From Pseudomonas proteolytica (lineage in GTDB: Bacteria > Pseudomonadota > Gammaproteobacteria > Pseudomonadales > Pseudomonadaceae), in NCBI RefSeq assembly GCF_007858275.1, contig NZ_VFEV01000007.1, positions 62,001 through 126,000 on the forward strand: DNA of 64,000 nt, written 5' to 3'. A model generated the notes under the pieces. That model did no database searches, was not told where the DNA came from, and worked only from the letters and a program-made list of their open reading frames with translations. This document shows, piece by piece, positions 1 through 8,685 of the stretch. How positions within the stretch are numbered: the stretch's first letter is position 1; the number at the start of each line of letters is the position of its first letter. The position numbers and the translations under genes are program-made.

Positions 1-704
1 ACCTCGACAACGAGAAGCAAACCCCGTTCGCCAATGGCCAGAGCGGCTGGACCGGTGTGCACGAGTGGGAAAAGGAAATGGCCCGCTCCGACGCTAAGTT
101 CGGACCGATCTTCGCCAAGTTTGCCGCCATGCCCATTGAGGAAGTGGCCAAGGATCCGCAAGCCCTGAAGATGGGTGGCCGCCTGTTCGCCTCCAACTGT
201 TCGGTATGCCACGGTTCCGACGCCAAGGGTGCCTATGGCTTCCCCAACCTGACCGACGCCGACTGGCGCTGGGGCGGCGAGCCGGAAACCATCAAGGCCA
301 CCATCATGGCGGGCCGTCACGCGGTGATGCCGGGCTGGGCTGAAGTGATCGGTGAACAAGGCGTAGCTGACGTCGCCGGTTTCGTGCTGACCAACCTCGA
401 TGGCCGCAAGCTGCCGGAAGGCGCCAAGGCCGACGTAGCCAACGGCGAGAAGCTGTTCGCCGCCAACTGCGTGGCCTGCCACGGCCCGGCCGGCAAAGGT
501 ACGCCAGCGATGGGCGCACCTGACCTGACCCACCCGGGCGCGTTCATCTACGGCTCCAGCTTCGCCCAACTGCAGCAGACCATCCGTTACGGCCGCCAGG
601 GCCAGATGCCTGCGCAGGAGCAATTGCAGGGTAATGACAAGGTGCACTTGCTGGCGGCGTATGTTTACAGCCTGTCGCACAAAGAGCAGCAAGAGCAGAA
701 GTAA
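1..704 (+). CDS. ccoP: cbb3-type cytochrome c oxidase subunit III (CcoP), 3' part
   Basis: This is the membrane-anchored dihaem cytochrome c subunit that passes electrons to the catalytic subunit CcoN of the high-affinity cbb3 oxidase. The frame is open from base 3 leftwards off the window, so the gene starts outside and its N-terminal membrane segment is missing. Two c-type haem sites are visible, CSVCH at 198-212 and CVACH at 468-482, each in a cytochrome c fold of about 90 residues. The tail is short and charged and ends in TAA at 702-704, followed at once by a strong hairpin terminator. The maturation genes ccoG-fixH-ccoI-ccoS follow 1 kb downstream, which fixes the identity. Pseudomonads often carry two ccoNOQP sets; which copy this is cannot be told from here. 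Confidence 0.96.
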   Translation, partial: LDNEKQTPFANGQSGWTGVHEWEKEMARSDAKFGPIFAKFAAMPIEEVAKDPQALKMGGRLFASNCSVCHGSDAKGAYGFPNLTDADWRWGGEPETIKATIMAGRHAVMPGWAEVIGEQGVADVAGFVLTNLDGRKLPEGAKADVANGEKLFAANCVACHGPAGKGTPAMGAPDLTHPGAFIYGSSFAQLQQTIRYGRQGQMPAQEQLQGNDKVHLLAAYVYSLSHKEQQEQK

Positions 705-719
705 GCGGCAAGCCGCAAT

Positions 720-759
720 AAAAAGCCCCTGTCACCCTAGCGGTGACAGGGGCTTTTTA
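720..759 (+). terminator. intrinsic terminator after ccoP
   Basis: A long perfect stem: bases 721-736 pair with 742-757 around a five-base loop, and the 3' arm ends in a T-run. It closes the ccoNOQP transcript. The A-run on the left arm means that it could also work on the minus strand. Confidence 0.9.
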
Positions 760-817
760 TTGCCGGTGAAACACATCGACCGCTTGTAGCTTGAAGCTTG
801 TAGCGCTTCACTGCGAC

Positions 818-833
818 GTAGTAACGTAACTAC
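818..833. promoter_or_regulatory. palindromic operator candidate of the toxin-antitoxin pair
   Basis: GTAGTAACGTAACTAC is a palindrome with 14 of 16 symmetric bases, 29 bases before the antitoxin ATG and in the position expected for its promoter. Phd/YefM-type antitoxins usually repress their own operon by binding such palindromes. That this is the operator is inferred from position and symmetry only. Confidence 0.45.
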
Positions 834-861
834 ATTCACCCACCCTACTGGGAGGCGCCCC

Positions 862-1116
862 ATGCCAATTACGACCATCTCCAGCCGCGAATTCAACCAA
901 GACACAAGCGGTGCCAAAAAAGCCGCGCGCCAAGGACCGGTTTTTATCACCGACCGAGGCAAGCCTGCCCATGTACTGCTAAGTATTGAGGACTACCAAA
1001 AATTGACAGGCATCAACGCCGATATCGTTGACCTGTTGGTGATGCCCGAAGCGGCGGACATCGAGTTTGAAACCGAGCGTGCCGTGATTATCCATCGACC
1101 CGTGGACCTCTCTTGA
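862..1116 (+). CDS. type II antitoxin, Phd/YefM family
   Basis: An 84-residue protein whose N-terminus (MPITTISSREFNQD, then GPVFITDRGKPAHVLLSIEDY) is the typical Phd/YefM fold: a short beta-alpha DNA-binding module, followed by a variable C-terminal tail that would bind and neutralise the toxin. A GGAGG-like site lies before the ATG. Its stop overlaps the start of the toxin gene as TGATG, so the two are translationally coupled. The pair sits between the ccoP terminator and ccoG, where many pseudomonads have only a short spacer, so it is likely an accessory insertion. Confidence 0.88.
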   Translation: MPITTISSREFNQDTSGAKKAARQGPVFITDRGKPAHVLLSIEDYQKLTGINADIVDLLVMPEAADIEFETERAVIIHRPVDLS

Positions 1117-1526
1117 TGTATCTGCTCGATACCAATGTCATTTCCGAGTTACGCAAACCCCAGGCCGACAAAAATGTGGTGGCCTGGGCCAAAACCGTCG
1201 CCGCACCGCGTATGTATATTTCGGCGATTACCTTGAAAGAACTGGAGACTGGGGTGCTGCAAATGGAGCGCCGTGACCCCGCGCAGGGCAAGGTCTTGCG
1301 CACCTGGCTCAAACGCCATGTCATGCCGGCCTTCGATGCCAGAATCCTGCCAATTGACGCTGCCGTGGCATTACGCTGCGCCAGCCTGCATGTGCCGGAT
1401 CGTGCTAACGAAGGTGACGCGCTGATCGCCGCAACCGCTCTGGTTCACGGCCTGACCGTGGTCACCCGCAATGTCACCGACTTCCAAAGCAGCGGTGTGA
1501 CATTGATCAACCCATGGGACGAATGA
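1116..1526 (+). CDS. type II toxin, VapC-type PIN-domain endoribonuclease
   Basis: A 136-residue PIN-domain protein. The start MYLLDTNVISELRKP carries the first catalytic aspartate (LDTN); a conserved Glu follows in the LKELETG stretch, and DALIAATALVHGLTVVTRNVTDF holds the C-terminal acidic residues of the Mg-dependent nuclease site. VapC proteins cut tRNA or other RNA and stop translation when the antitoxin is lost. The ATG at 1116 was chosen over the TTG at 1113 because it overlaps the antitoxin stop. The Phd/YefM antitoxin with a VapC-like toxin is a common mixed pairing. All active-site motifs look intact. Confidence 0.9.
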   Translation: MYLLDTNVISELRKPQADKNVVAWAKTVAAPRMYISAITLKELETGVLQMERRDPAQGKVLRTWLKRHVMPAFDARILPIDAAVALRCASLHVPDRANEGDALIAATALVHGLTVVTRNVTDFQSSGVTLINPWDE

Positions 1527-1566
1527 CCTACGGGCCCTGAAAAACTGTCCATACTCACGCTGTCAA

Positions 1567-1580
1567 TTGATTCAAGTCAC
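1567..1580 (+). promoter_or_regulatory. possible Anr/FNR-type box upstream of ccoG
   Basis: TTGAT-TCAA-GTCAC matches the pseudomonad Anr/Dnr pattern TTGAT-N4-(A/G)TCAA at nine of ten fixed positions. It lies about 150 bases before the ccoG start. Control by Anr would make sense for a cbb3 assembly operon, but one mismatch and the distance keep this tentative. Confidence 0.35.
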
Positions 1581-1730
1581 GTACACCATCAATTGATTTC
1601 CCCCAACGCGACCAAAGGTCGCACCCGTTCACCGGTGCTACAGGCGTATCATTACGCCACTGCAAGACCCCTATTTTGACCCCGGCTGGCACGTACTGGC
1701 CGAGGCAAATCTCCACTGCCGTGGGATGCA

Positions 1731-3149
1731 ATGATGAGCAACCAGATTCCGGTACATGACGTTACCCCGCCTGCCAAAAAAACCAGCGACACCGTCGATC
1801 TCTACGCCTCGCGGGAGAAAATCTACACCCGCGCCTTCACCGGGATGTTCCGCAACCTGCGGATGCTCGGCGGTGCCGGCTTGTTCCTGCTGTACTTCGG
1901 TACGGTGTGGCTGAACTGGGGCGGGCACCAGGCCGTTTGGTGGAACCTGCCAGAGCGCAAATTCTTCATTTTCGGTGCGACATTCTGGCCCCAGGATTTC
2001 ATCCTGCTGTCGGGGATCCTGATCATTTCGGCCTTTGGCCTGTTCTTTATCACGGTGTACGCCGGGCGTATCTGGTGCGGTTACACCTGCCCGCAAAGCG
2101 TGTGGACCTGGATCTACATGTGGTGCGAGAAGGTCACCGAAGGCGACCGCAACCAGCGGATCAAGCTGGACAAGGCGCCGATGAGCGCCAACAAGTTCCT
2201 GCGTAAACTCAGCAAGCACACGCTGTGGCTGCTGATCGGCTTTGTCACCGGCATGACCTTTGTCGGCTACTTCTCGCCGATCCGCGAACTGGTGTTCGAG
2301 TTCTTCACCGGCCAGGCCGATGGCTGGTCGTACTTCTGGGTCGGCTTCTTCACCCTCGCCACCTATGGCAACGCCGGCTGGCTGCGTGAGCAGGTGTGCA
2401 TCTACATGTGTCCGTATGCGCGCTTCCAGAGCGTGATGTTCGACAAGGACACCCTGATCGTGTCCTACGACCCGCGCCGCGGCGAAGTGCGTGGCCCGCG
2501 CAAGAAAGGTGTCGACTACAAGGCCCAGGGCCTGGGGGATTGCATCGACTGCACGATGTGCGTGCAGGTCTGCCCTACCGGCATCGATATCCGCGACGGC
2601 CTGCAAATCGAGTGCATTGGCTGCGCCGCCTGCATCGACGCCTGCGACACCATCATGGACAAGATGGATTACCCTCGCGGGTTGATCAGCTACACCACCG
2701 AACATAACCTGTCGGGGCAAAAGACCCACAAGCTGCGCCCGCGCCTGATCGGCTACGCGCTGGTGCTGCTGGCGATGATCAGCCTGCTGGCCGCGGCGTT
2801 CTTCATGCGCTCGCTGGTGGGTTTCGACGTCAGCAAGGACCGCGTGCTGTACCGCGAAAACGCCGAAGGGCGGATCGAGAACGTCTACAGCCTGAAGATC
2901 ATGAACAAGGACCAGCACGACCACACCTACGTGCTGGACGCCACGGGCCTGCCGGACCTCAAGCTGCAAGGCAAGCGCGAGATCAAGGTCGCCGCCGGGG
3001 AAATCTTCACCATGCCGGTGGAACTGTCGAGCGCGCCGGAACAAATGCCGTCGTCCACCAACGAGGTGAAATTCATCCTCAAGGATGCTGATGATGACAG
3101 CGTCCACGTTGAAGCCAAGAGCCGGTTCATCGGCCCACAAATTCGTTAA
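1731..3149 (+). CDS. ccoG: cbb3 oxidase accessory protein CcoG (FixG/RdxA family)
   Basis: A membrane iron-sulphur protein of 472 residues, needed for cbb3 oxidase assembly; family work ties it to reducing Cu(II) for delivery to CcoN. Hydrophobic helices lie near residues 45-65, 85-110, 160-185, 195-215 and 340-360. Cysteines appear in CGYTCPQSVW (about 116-125), CIYMCPYARFQ (about 223) and a double ferredoxin motif (CIDCTMCVQVCP and CIGCAACIDACD, about 270-310) for two 4Fe-4S clusters. The C-terminal third is a periplasmic Ig-like domain. The start could be 1731 or the next ATG at 1734; nothing decides between them. It leads an operon with fixH only 14 bases downstream. Confidence 0.95.
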   Translation: MMSNQIPVHDVTPPAKKTSDTVDLYASREKIYTRAFTGMFRNLRMLGGAGLFLLYFGTVWLNWGGHQAVWWNLPERKFFIFGATFWPQDFILLSGILIISAFGLFFITVYAGRIWCGYTCPQSVWTWIYMWCEKVTEGDRNQRIKLDKAPMSANKFLRKLSKHTLWLLIGFVTGMTFVGYFSPIRELVFEFFTGQADGWSYFWVGFFTLATYGNAGWLREQVCIYMCPYARFQSVMFDKDTLIVSYDPRRGEVRGPRKKGVDYKAQGLGDCIDCTMCVQVCPTGIDIRDGLQIECIGCAACIDACDTIMDKMDYPRGLISYTTEHNLSGQKTHKLRPRLIGYALVLLAMISLLAAAFFMRSLVGFDVSKDRVLYRENAEGRIENVYSLKIMNKDQHDHTYVLDATGLPDLKLQGKREIKVAAGEIFTMPVELSSAPEQMPSSTNEVKFILKDADDDSVHVEAKSRFIGPQIR

Positions 3150-3163
3150 AAGAGAGCAGAACA

Positions 3164-3703
3164 ATGCCCGTAGCAACTGCCGCAAGCCCCTGGTACAAGC
3201 ACCTCTGGCCCTGGATCATCATTGCCATCCTGGCCTGCTCGGTGACGCTGACCTTGTCCATGGTGACCATCGCGGTCAACAACCCGGACAACCTGGTCAA
3301 CGACAACTACTACGAGGCGGGCAAGGGCATCAACCGCTCCCTGGACCGCGAACTGCTGGCCCAGACCCTGCAAATGCGCGCCACGATGCACCTGGATGAG
3401 TTGACCGGCGAAGTCGAGTTGCACCTCACCGGCAACAGCGGGCCGACCACACTGGAATTGAACCTGATTTCGCCGACCCAGCCGGAGAAAGACCGCAAGG
3501 TCATGCTCACCCGCAGCGAGAGCGAGCCGGGTCGCTATATCGGCCAGGTCACTGACAAGGTCGAAGGCCGGCGCTTCGTCGAGCTGTTGGGGGTGGAAGG
3601 CGACAGGACCTGGCGCATGTTTGAAGAGGAAGAAGTCAGCCATGGCACCGACCTGAAGTTGGGTGACGAGCCGTTGCAGGGTGCTGAAGACCTGAAGAAC
3701 TGA
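3164..3703 (+). CDS. FixH family protein (CcoH)
   Basis: A 179-residue protein with one N-terminal membrane helix (about residues 15-37, WPWIIIAILACSVTLTL) and a periplasmic beta-rich domain. The signature NNPDNLVNDNYYEAGKGIN just after the helix is typical of FixH/CcoH. The family is needed for stable assembly of the cbb3 oxidase and is thought to interact with the copper ATPase CcoI and with the oxidase subunits. It follows ccoG by 14 bases with a GAGAG ribosome-binding site, so the two are cotranscribed. A REP element separates it from ccoI. Confidence 0.9.
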   Translation: MPVATAASPWYKHLWPWIIIAILACSVTLTLSMVTIAVNNPDNLVNDNYYEAGKGINRSLDRELLAQTLQMRATMHLDELTGEVELHLTGNSGPTTLELNLISPTQPEKDRKVMLTRSESEPGRYIGQVTDKVEGRRFVELLGVEGDRTWRMFEEEEVSHGTDLKLGDEPLQGAEDLKN

Positions 3704-3717
3704 CAGCCGCGCTTCGC

Positions 3718-3790
3718 GCATCGCCGGCAAGCCGGCTCCTACAGGGAGTGTGCGATAACCTTGTAGGAGCCGGCTTGCCCGCGATGAGGC
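3718..3790. repeat. REP-type inverted pair between fixH and ccoI
   Basis: Two inverted copies of the pseudomonad REP core (GCCGGCTCCTACA type) face each other across a short AT-richer spacer, so the RNA can fold into one long hairpin. It is inside the cco assembly operon and may affect mRNA stability or downstream expression. Confidence 0.85.
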
Positions 3791-3817
3791 CCTCCCCGCC
3801 CACACAGATCCAAAACC

Positions 3818-6268
3818 ATGACCACCCCAATCCCCTGCTACCACTGCGCCCTCCCCGTCCCGCCCGGCAGCCGCTTCACTGCGGTGATCCTCGGCGAGCC
3901 CCGCGAGCTCTGCTGCCCGGGCTGTCAGGCGGTGGCCGAAGCAATTGTCGCAGGTGGGCTGGAAAGCTATTACCAACACCGCAGCGAGGCCTCAGCCAAC
4001 CCAGAGGCGTTGCCCGTGCAGTTGGTCGACGAGCTGGCGCTGTACGACCGCGCCGATGTGCAAAAGCCTTTCGTGCGCCACGACGGCGACCTGGCCGAAG
4101 CCACGCTGTTGATGGAAGGCATCAGTTGCGCCGCCTGTGGCTGGCTGATCGAGAAACACCTGCGCAGCCTGCCGGCCGTGGCCGAGGCGCGGCTGAACCT
4201 GTCCAACCACCGCCTGCATGTGCGCTGGGCCGATGGGCAATTGCCGTTGAGCCAGGTGCTCAGCGAGCTACGCCATATCGGCTACGCTGCCCACCCTTAT
4301 CAAGCCGACCGTGCCGCTGAACAGTTGGCCAGTGAAAACCGCTTGGCCTTGCGCCAACTGGGCGTGGCCGGCCTGCTATGGTTCCAGGCGATGATGGCGA
4401 CGATGGCCACCTGGCCGGAGTTCAATATCGACCTGAGCCCAGAGCTACACGAGATCCTGCGCTGGGTGGCGCTGTTTCTGACCACCCCCATCGTGTTCTA
4501 CAGTTGTGCACCGTTTTTCAAGGGCGCCATGCGTGACCTGCGCACCCGCCACCTGACCATGGATGTGTCGGTCTCGCTGGCCATTGGCGGCGCCTACCTG
4601 GCGGGGATCTGGACCGCGATCACCGGGGTGGGCGAGCTGTATTTCGATGCCGTGGGCATGTTCGCGCTGTTCCTGCTGGCCGGGCGCTACCTGGAGCGTC
4701 GCGCCCGGGAACGCACGGCTGCCGCCACCGCCCAACTGGTCAACCTGCTGCCAGCCTCGTGCCTGCGCCTCAAAGCCGATGGCCAGAGCGATCGTATCCT
4801 GCTCACCGAACTGGCCCTGGGCGACCGAGTGCTGGTGCACCCGGGCGCGATTCTGCCCGCAGACGGGGTGATCCTCGATGGCCAATCGAGTATCGATGAG
4901 TCGCTGCTTACCGGCGAATACCTGCCACAACCACGACAGGCCGGCGACACCGTCACCGCGGGCACCCTCAACGTCGAAGGCGCGTTGACCGTTGAAGTAC
5001 GCGCCCTGGGCCATGACACCCGCTTGTCGGCCATCGTGCGCCTGCTGGAGCGGGCCCAGGCAGAAAAACCGCGCCTGGCGCAAATCGCCGACCGCGCCGC
5101 CCAATGGTTCCTGCTCTGCTCGCTGATCGCCGCCGCGCTGATTGGCCTGCTGTGGTGGGAGCTGGATTCTTCTCGGGCGTTCTGGATTGTCCTGGCGATG
5201 CTGGTTGCCACCTGCCCCTGCGCCTTGTCGCTGGCAACTCCCACCGCCTTGACTGCCGCCACCGGCACCCTGCACAAACTCGGCCTGCTGCTGACCCGCG
5301 GCCATGTGCTCGAAGGCCTCAATCAGATCGACACGGTGATTTTCGACAAGACCGGCACCCTCACCGAAGGCCGCCTGGCCCTGCGTGCCATCCGGCCGTT
5401 GGGCAGCATGAGCAGCGATCTGGCCCTGGCCCTGGCCGCCGCCCTCGAAAACCGCTCCGAACACCCGATTGCCCGGGCCTTTGGCCGCGCCCCACTGGCG
5501 GCTGACGAAGTGCTCAGCACCCCGGGCCTGGGGCTCGAGGGCCGGGTCGGCGAACGCCTGCTGCGCATCGGCCAGCCCGGCTTTGTCTGTGAATTGAGTG
5601 GCTGCGCGATTCCTCAATCGCCGCAAGACGCTGGCCAATGGTTGCTGCTGGGCGATACCAGCGGCGCCCTGGCCTGGTTTGTCCTGGATGATCGCCTGCG
5701 CAGCGATGCACCGGCGCTGCTGGCCGCGTGCAAGGCGCGGGGTTGGCGCACCTTGCTGCTATCGGGTGATAGCTCGCCGATGGTCGCCAGCGTCGCCGCC
5801 GAACTGGGCATCGACGAAGCCCATGGCGGCCTGCGCCCCGATGACAAGCTGCTGGTGCTGCAACAGTTGCACAAGGAAGGCCGCAAGGTGTTGATGCTCG
5901 GTGATGGCGTGAATGACGTGCCGGTACTGGCCGCCGCTGATATCAGCGTGGCCATGGGTTCGGCCACTGACCTGGCGAAAACCAGCGCCGATGCGGTGCT
6001 GTTGTCCAACCGCCTCGACGCCCTGGTACAAGCTTTCAGCCTGGCGCGGCGCACGCGCCGCGTAATCATTGAAAACCTGCTGTGGGCCGGGCTATACAAT
6101 GGCCTGATGTTGCCGTTCGCCGCCCTCGGTTGGATCACGCCGATCTGGGCCGCGATCGGCATGTCCCTCAGCTCGTTGACCGTGGTGCTCAATGCCCTGC
6201 GCCTGACTCGCCTGCCGCGCACCAGCGCTGCGAGCGCCACCCCACAGTCCCGTCCGCTGCCGGCTTGA
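3818..6268 (+). CDS. ccoI: copper-exporting P1B-type ATPase for cbb3 assembly (CcoI/FixI)
   Basis: An 816-residue P1B ATPase that moves Cu(I) across the inner membrane for insertion into CcoN. The N-terminus has an extra cysteine-rich segment (CYHCALPVP and CCPGCQAV) typical of the FixI branch, then a heavy-metal-associated domain with GISCAACGW (about 101-109). The ion-binding CPC is in TCPCALS (about 466), the phosphorylated aspartate in DKTGTLTEG (about 510), the SEHPIA motif near 548 and the hinge GDGVNDVPVL near 695. About eight membrane helices are visible. The gene is complete and lies between fixH and ccoS, the usual order, which separates it from the general copper exporter CopA. Confidence 0.96.
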   Translation: MTTPIPCYHCALPVPPGSRFTAVILGEPRELCCPGCQAVAEAIVAGGLESYYQHRSEASANPEALPVQLVDELALYDRADVQKPFVRHDGDLAEATLLMEGISCAACGWLIEKHLRSLPAVAEARLNLSNHRLHVRWADGQLPLSQVLSELRHIGYAAHPYQADRAAEQLASENRLALRQLGVAGLLWFQAMMATMATWPEFNIDLSPELHEILRWVALFLTTPIVFYSCAPFFKGAMRDLRTRHLTMDVSVSLAIGGAYLAGIWTAITGVGELYFDAVGMFALFLLAGRYLERRARERTAAATAQLVNLLPASCLRLKADGQSDRILLTELALGDRVLVHPGAILPADGVILDGQSSIDESLLTGEYLPQPRQAGDTVTAGTLNVEGALTVEVRALGHDTRLSAIVRLLERAQAEKPRLAQIADRAAQWFLLCSLIAAALIGLLWWELDSSRAFWIVLAMLVATCPCALSLATPTALTAATGTLHKLGLLLTRGHVLEGLNQIDTVIFDKTGTLTEGRLALRAIRPLGSMSSDLALALAAALENRSEHPIARAFGRAPLAADEVLSTPGLGLEGRVGERLLRIGQPGFVCELSGCAIPQSPQDAGQWLLLGDTSGALAWFVLDDRLRSDAPALLAACKARGWRTLLLSGDSSPMVASVAAELGIDEAHGGLRPDDKLLVLQQLHKEGRKVLMLGDGVNDVPVLAAADISVAMGSATDLAKTSADAVLLSNRLDALVQAFSLARRTRRVIIENLLWAGLYNGLMLPFAALGWITPIWAAIGMSLSSLTVVLNALRLTRLPRTSAASATPQSRPLPA

Positions 6269-6290
6269 GCCGCACGGGCATGGAGTAGCG

Positions 6291-6518
6291 ATGCCAGCTC
6301 TTTATGTAATGATTCCAGCGGCGCTGCTGATCGTCGCCATCGCCATCTACATCTTCTTCTGGGCGGTGGACAGCGGCCAGTATGACGACCTCGACGGGCC
6401 AGCCCACAGCGTGCTGTTCGACGACCAGGACCCCAAGCACCTGGCCGCTGTCGACGAGGCCAGCAGCCATGCCCAGCCACCGAGCAAGCCTGACGAGCCG
6501 GCACCGCCCCATGCTTGA
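6291..6518 (+). CDS. ccoS: cbb3 oxidase assembly protein CcoS
   Basis: A small protein of 75 residues with one membrane helix (ALYVMIPAALLIVAIAIYIFF) followed by FWAVDSGQYDDLDGPAHSVLFDD, the family signature. CcoS is required for cofactor insertion (haem and CuB) into the cbb3 catalytic subunit. It starts 22 bases after ccoI and its stop overlaps the start of the next gene by eight bases, so the genes form one translationally linked operon. The tail is proline-rich and unconserved. Confidence 0.95.
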   Translation: MPALYVMIPAALLIVAIAIYIFFWAVDSGQYDDLDGPAHSVLFDDQDPKHLAAVDEASSHAQPPSKPDEPAPPHA

Positions 6519-7194
6519 CCTCGCGCCGCTGCTGGTTTCCGCGCTGATCCTCGGCCTGTTGGGCGGCGGCCACTGCCTGGGCATGTGTGGTGGCTTGATG
6601 GGCGCGCTGACCCTGGCGATCCCCCCGGAGCAGCGCAGCCGGCGTTTTCGCCTGCTGCTGGCCTACAACCTGGGACGCATCCTTAGCTATGCCTGCGCCG
6701 GCGTATTGATCGGCCTGGCCGGCTGGGCGGTGGCCAACAGCCCGGCGGCGATGTTCATGCGCATCCTTGCCGGCCTGCTGTTGATCAGCATGGGCCTGTA
6801 CCTGGCCGGCTGGTGGAGCGGCCTGACCCGTATCGAAAGCCTCGGGCGCGGCCTGTGGCGCCATATCCAGCCGTTTGCCAACCGTTTGCTGCCGGTGTCC
6901 AGCCTGCCCCGCGCCTTGCTGCTGGGCGCGCTGTGGGGCTGGCTGCCGTGCGGCCTGGTCTACAGCACATTGCTGTGGGCTGCCAGCCAGGGCAACGCCT
7001 TGGATAGCGGGCTGTTGATGCTGGCCTTCGGGCTCGGCACCTGGCCGGTATTGCTCGCCACCGGGCTGGCGGCAGAACGCGTCACCGCGCTGTTGCGCAA
7101 GCGCAGTGTGCGCATGGCCGGTGGCCTGTTGGTGATTGTGTTCGGTATCTGGACCCTACCCGGCCCCCATCAGCACTGGCTTATGGGCCACTAA
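6511..7194 (+). CDS. sulfite exporter TauE/SafE-like membrane protein of the cbb3 assembly operon
   Basis: A 227-residue protein with six or so hydrophobic helices and the motif GHCLGMCGGLMGAL near residue 20, followed later by GALWGWLPCGLVYSTL. Proteins of this kind, sometimes called CcoI-associated or DsbD-like/SafE, stand at the end of ccoGHIS operons in proteobacteria and are suspected to help copper or thiol handling during oxidase maturation; the substrate is not known. The ATG at 6511 overlaps the end of ccoS. Other in-frame starts lie further upstream inside ccoS, but only this one gives the usual length. The name sulfite exporter reflects the family label, not evidence for sulfite transport. 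Confidence 0.85.
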   Translation: MLDLAPLLVSALILGLLGGGHCLGMCGGLMGALTLAIPPEQRSRRFRLLLAYNLGRILSYACAGVLIGLAGWAVANSPAAMFMRILAGLLLISMGLYLAGWWSGLTRIESLGRGLWRHIQPFANRLLPVSSLPRALLLGALWGWLPCGLVYSTLLWAASQGNALDSGLLMLAFGLGTWPVLLATGLAAERVTALLRKRSVRMAGGLLVIVFGIWTLPGPHQHWLMGH

Positions 7195-7223
7195 AAGGCC
7201 ATGTGGCATAGCGCCGCTCCCCG

Positions 7224-7237
7224 TTGATACAAATCAA
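7224..7237 (+). promoter_or_regulatory. Anr box of the hemN promoter
   Basis: TTGAT-ACAA-ATCAA is a perfect match to the FNR/Anr consensus. It lies 60 bases before the hemN start. A class II start at -41.5 from its centre would place the -10 element at 7260-7265, where TAGACT is found. The regulator gene anr lies two genes downstream, so this is a local regulatory loop. Confidence 0.88.
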
Positions 7238-7296
7238 GATGACCGCCCAGCCATGCCCCTAGACTCGGCCCACTAGCCAATCCGGGGAATGCCCGC

Positions 7297-8679
7297 ATGC
7301 TCGACGCCATTCGTTGGGACACAGATCTGATTCATCGCTACGACCTCGCGGGGCCGCGCTACACCTCCTACCCCACCGCCGTACAATTCACCAGCCAGGT
7401 CGGCACCTTCGACCTGCTGCACGCCCTGCGCGACAGCCGCAAGGCCGTGCGCCCGCTGTCGTTGTATGTGCACGTGCCGTTCTGCGCGAACATTTGCTAC
7501 TACTGCGCCTGCAACAAAGTCATCACCAAGGACCGCGGTCGCGCCCAGGCCTACCTGCAGCGCCTGGAGCAAGAAATTCAACTGGTCGCCTGCCACCTGG
7601 ACCCCAACCAGCGAGTACAGCAGCTGCATTTTGGCGGCGGCACGCCGACCTTTCTCAGCCACGACGAGTTGCGCCAGTTGATGGCGCAACTGCGCCAGCA
7701 CTTCAACTTGCTGGATGACGACTCCGGCGACTACGGCATCGAGATAGACCCACGGGAAGCCGACTGGGCCACCATGGGCCTGCTGCGTGAACTGGGCTTC
7801 AACCGCGTGAGCATCGGCGTGCAAGACCTGGACCCCGAGGTGCAACGGGCGGTCAATCGCCTGCAAAGCCTGGAAGAAACCCGCGCGGTGATCGATGCCG
7901 CGCGCACCCTGCAGTTTCGCTCGATCAATATCGACTTGATCTACGGCCTGCCCAAGCAGACACCGGAGCATTTCGCCAGCACCGTGGCCGAGGTCATCAG
8001 CCTGCAACCCGACCGGCTCTCCGTGTTCAACTACGCCCACCTGCCGGAACGTTTCCTGCCCCAGCGGCGGATCAACAGCGACGACCTGCCGGCCCCCGCC
8101 GTCAAGTTGCAGATGCTGCAGGAAACCATCGAACAGTTGACGGCGGCCGGCTACAACTACATCGGCATGGACCACTTCGCCCTGCCCGATGACGAACTGG
8201 CTATTGCCCAGGAAGAGGCCACCCTACAGCGCAATTTCCAGGGCTACACCACCCATGGGCACTGTGATTTGATCGGGCTTGGGGTATCGGCCATCAGTCA
8301 GATTGGTGACTTGTACTGCCAGAACAGCAGCGACCTGAGTCATTACCAGAACGCCCTGGCTGGGGCGCAATTGGCCACCAGTCGCGGCCTGCTCTGCACG
8401 GCCGACGATCGTTTGCGGCGCGCGGTGATCCAGCAGTTGATCTGTCACTTCAGCCTGGACTTCGAAAGCATCGAGCAGGCATTTACCGTGGATTTTCGCG
8501 GCTATTTCGCCGAACTCTGGCCGCAACTGGAAGCGATGGCCAATGACGGCCTGATCGAACTGGACGCCGAGGGCATTCGCGTACTGCCGGCCGGACGCCT
8601 GCTGGTGCGCTCGGTGTGCATGGTGTTCGATGCCTATCTGGAGCAACAGAATAGGCAACGATTTTCCCGGGTGATCTGA
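7297..8679 (+). CDS. hemN: oxygen-independent coproporphyrinogen III oxidase (HemN)
   Basis: A radical-SAM enzyme that decarboxylates coproporphyrinogen III to protoporphyrinogen IX without oxygen, keeping haem synthesis running at low oxygen, when cbb3 oxidase is made. The N-terminus RYTSYPTAVQF and the cluster motif CANICYYCAC (about 64-73, Cx3Cx2C) are classic HemN, as are the GGGTPT loop and the HemN C-terminal domain near 370-440. Its 460 residues are the full family length. The perfect Anr box upstream indicates induction under oxygen limitation. It is separated from the SafE-like gene by a promoter-sized gap and is likely its own unit. Confidence 0.97.
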   Translation: MLDAIRWDTDLIHRYDLAGPRYTSYPTAVQFTSQVGTFDLLHALRDSRKAVRPLSLYVHVPFCANICYYCACNKVITKDRGRAQAYLQRLEQEIQLVACHLDPNQRVQQLHFGGGTPTFLSHDELRQLMAQLRQHFNLLDDDSGDYGIEIDPREADWATMGLLRELGFNRVSIGVQDLDPEVQRAVNRLQSLEETRAVIDAARTLQFRSINIDLIYGLPKQTPEHFASTVAEVISLQPDRLSVFNYAHLPERFLPQRRINSDDLPAPAVKLQMLQETIEQLTAAGYNYIGMDHFALPDDELAIAQEEATLQRNFQGYTTHGHCDLIGLGVSAISQIGDLYCQNSSDLSHYQNALAGAQLATSRGLLCTADDRLRRAVIQQLICHFSLDFESIEQAFTVDFRGYFAELWPQLEAMANDGLIELDAEGIRVLPAGRLLVRSVCMVFDAYLEQQNRQRFSRVI

Positions 8680-8685
8680 GCCGGG

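Noticed and set aside
1590..1605. A second Anr-like site (TTGATTTCCCCCAA) before ccoG
   Set aside because: The right half-site has two mismatches and the site is too weak to support.
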